Below are positions 50,902-52,392 of a stretch of 52,392 bases of DNA, in pieces. The DNA is from an uncultured Eubacteriales bacterium (lineage in GTDB: Bacteria; Bacillota; Clostridia; Oscillospirales; Oscillospiraceae). Under the pieces are notes generated by a model. That model made no database searches and was not told where the DNA came from. It worked only from the letters and a program-made list of their open reading frames with translations. Made by a program: the position numbers and the translations under genes. Position 1 is the stretch's first letter; each line of letters opens with the position of its first letter. The stretch is taken from positions 1-52,392 of the forward strand of contig UQUO01000011.1 of assembly GCA_900544295.1 (NCBI GenBank), given 5' to 3'.

Positions 50902-52209
50902 ATGAAGAAGCTCTTATCGCTCATGTCCGTTCTGCTGGCCTTTCTGATGCTCCTGTCCGCCTGCGGCGCTCCCGCGGCCGAGACCTCGGAGCCCCCCGCC
51001 GAGGATACCGGCTCCGAGGCTCCCCCCGCGGAGGAATCCCAGGCAGAGGCCGAGCCCGTCACCATTACATACTGCAACTTCAACGCCTCCGGCGGCAACG
51101 AGGAGACCCTCGCCAAGATGTACGAGGCCTTCCACGAGGAGTATCCCAACATCACCGTCGAGATCGAGACCATCGGCTTTGACGACTACTTTACCCAGAT
51201 GCAGACCCGCGTGGCCGGCGGCACCGCCCCCGACTGCTACGAGCTCAACATAGAAAACTTCGCCTCCTACGCCGCCAAGGGCGCGCTGGCCGAGATCACC
51301 GGCGTGGACCTCAGCGGCCTCGACGAGACCGCGCTCTCCGCCTTCAACGTGGGCGGGAAACAGTACGGCCTGCCCGGCAACTTCTCCAACGTCGTGCTGG
51401 TCTACAACAAGGACCTCTTCGACCAGGCGGGCGTAGCCTACCCCACCGCAGACTGGACTCAGGACGACCTCCAGGCCGCTGCCGAGGCCATCCGCGCCCT
51501 GGGCGACGACATCTTCGGCATCTACCAGCCCATCACCTACAACGAGTTCTACAAGGTCGCGGCCCAGTACGGCGGCAGCCTGCTCAACGAGGACCTCACC
51601 GAATTCACGATAAACTCCCCCGAGAACGTCCAGGCCGCGCAGGTCATGGTTGACCGCGTGCTCGTCTCCAACGTGCAGCCCACCGAGGTGCAGATGGGCG
51701 GCATGGGCGACTGGGATCTCTTCATGAGCGGCCGCCTCGGCATGATACCCACCGGCATCTGGGCCTTCAACACCTTTGCCGAGGGCTGCGACTTCGCCTG
51801 GGACATTGCCGTAGAGCCCGGCGCGGTACAGAAAGCGACGCACTTCTTCTCCAACGCCTGCGTAATCAACGCCAAGAGCGAGAATCAGGAGGCCGCGGCC
51901 ACCTGGATCACCTGGCTCGCCTCCAGCCCCAAGGCCGCCGCGCTCCGCATCGAGGCCGGCTGGGACCTGCCCGCCATCAACGACGAGGCTACCCTGGCCA
52001 GCTACCTCGACATCACCCCGCCCGACAACCGCCAGGCCGTGTTTGACAGCCTTGACTATCTCGTCACCCCGCCGGTCATCGAGGACTACGCCCTCATGAG
52101 CGACATCATCGGCCAGGCCCTCTCCGCCGCGGCGGCGGGCAGCATGAGCGTCCAGGAAGCGCTCGACCAGGCCCAGAGCCAGTGCGAGGCGCAGATAACC
52201 CTGGGCTGA
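50902..52209 (+). CDS. ABC transporter sugar-binding lipoprotein
   Basis: The extracellular binding protein of a CUT1-type sugar importer, family 1 solute-binding. The start at 50902 is preferred because AGGAGG is 8 nt ahead; an ATG at 50896 lies only 2 nt behind it. A lipoprotein signal peptide ends with the lipobox LSAC, followed by a Pro/Glu-rich linker (about residues 22-50) and a binding domain (TITYCNFNASGGNEETL, YGLPGNFSNVVLVYNKDLF, SGRLGMIPTGIWAF). The 435 residues are normal. Permease genes would be expected downstream, beyond the window. Confidence 0.92.
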   Translation: MKKLLSLMSVLLAFLMLLSACGAPAAETSEPPAEDTGSEAPPAEESQAEAEPVTITYCNFNASGGNEETLAKMYEAFHEEYPNITVEIETIGFDDYFTQMQTRVAGGTAPDCYELNIENFASYAAKGALAEITGVDLSGLDETALSAFNVGGKQYGLPGNFSNVVLVYNKDLFDQAGVAYPTADWTQDDLQAAAEAIRALGDDIFGIYQPITYNEFYKVAAQYGGSLLNEDLTEFTINSPENVQAAQVMVDRVLVSNVQPTEVQMGGMGDWDLFMSGRLGMIPTGIWAFNTFAEGCDFAWDIAVEPGAVQKATHFFSNACVINAKSENQEAAATWITWLASSPKAAALRIEAGWDLPAINDEATLASYLDITPPDNRQAVFDSLDYLVTPPVIEDYALMSDIIGQALSAAAAGSMSVQEALDQAQSQCEAQITLG

Positions 52210-52216
52210 GCAGCCC

Positions 52217-52254
52217 ACAGTCAAAGAAGCGCCTGACGGCGCTTCTTTGACTGT
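52217..52254 (+). other. 17-bp intercistronic hairpin after the binding-protein gene
   Basis: ACAGTCAAAGAAGCGCC and its exact complement enclose TGAC. No T-run follows (AAGGTGAAAA), so it is more likely an mRNA 3'-end stabiliser or processing site than a full terminator. Such hairpins often raise binding-protein level over permeases. Confidence 0.7.
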
Positions 52255-52342
52255 AAGGTGAAAATACAGACAGCTTTAGGACGGAAGCCCTACCCCCCGC
52301 CCGGCGTCGGATGACTGCGGGCGTCCGTAAATCGCACGGGCT

Positions 52343-52379
52343 GCGGGCGGCTTAGGCCGCCCGCAAAGGGGGAACCCCC
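52343..52379. repeat. Pair of GC-rich hairpins at the window end
   Basis: GCGGGCGGC/GCCGCCCGC with loop TTAG (52343-52364) is followed 3 nt later by GGGGGAACCCCC (52368-52379). The layout resembles the hairpin pair in the SLH-gene leader, where a GC-stem precedes AAGGGGGTACCCCCTT. No gene is seen from 52255 to the end. Confidence 0.45.
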
Positions 52380-52392
52380 GGCGAGGGTTCCC

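Overview
The window looks like a chromosomal segment of an anaerobic, spore-forming member of the Clostridia, most likely a high-GC lineage of the Oscillospirales/Oscillospiraceae type (an inference from gene content, GC-rich codon use and Firmicutes-style ribosome binding sites). Oxygen-sensitive enzymes are frequent: the class III ribonucleotide reductase NrdDG, an anaerobic sulfatase-maturase-type radical SAM enzyme and the AmmeMemoRadiSam radical SAM enzyme. An uninterrupted sigK indicates endospore formation. I see no tRNA, rRNA, CRISPR array, transposase or phage gene.

Layout. (1) 1-3200: purine nucleoside phosphorylase and a DUF4037 protein (minus), divergent from mtnA (plus), a nucleoside/methylthioadenosine salvage group. 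(2) 3280-6920: nrdG, nrdD and a short MGMT-type gene under a promoter whose -10 is covered by an NrdR box; NrdD carries a C-terminal redoxin domain. (3) 6940-8130: an MBL-fold hydrolase and a GNAT acetyltransferase. (4) 8238-12856 (minus): a tightly coupled six-gene run, zinc-ribbon membrane protein, DUF5685, J-domain protein, larE, larB, larC; the last three build the nickel-pincer cofactor, but no larA is present. (5) 12933-13994: a short CorC/HlyC-type membrane protein. (6) 14228-30268 (minus): the S10-spc-alpha ribosomal cluster, rpsJ to rplQ, with secY, adk, map, infA and rpoA, a promoter at 30240-30268, an attenuator-like hairpin in the leader and a terminator at the end. A ~250 bp non-coding insert separates rpsN from rpsH.

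(7) 30327-32872 (minus): a secreted beta-helix protein with three SLH domains. (8) 33107-35780: a cytoplasmic BMP-type binding protein with a ParB-like N-terminal region, translationally coupled to a metallophosphoesterase. (9) 35780-36904 (minus): a DUF6765 protein. (10) 37024-39760 (minus): a gene joining a truncated sulfatase to the C-terminal half of a TauE/SafE permease, overlapping an anaerobic sulfatase-maturase gene, behind a LacI-type operator. (11) 39806-42012 (minus): glycogen synthase with a 218-residue low-complexity N-terminal tail. (12) 42280-44489 (minus): AmmeMemoRadiSam genes. (13) 44895-45587: sigK. (14) 45622-52209: a sugar locus with a GH65 phosphorylase and a second six-hairpin-type glycosidase (minus), divergent from a LacI regulator and a lipoprotein sugar-binding protein (plus). 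Both arms of the divergent region have operator-like sites with a TTAATCG core between promoter and start codon.

The observations I consider most worth checking are the sulfatase/TauE chimera, the larEBC operon coupled to DUF5685 and a J-protein, the histone-H1-like tail on GlgA, the BMP/ParB-like plus phosphoesterase pair, the insert inside the spc operon, and the predicted attenuator in the S10 leader. All functional statements come from reading motifs by eye; no database search was run.
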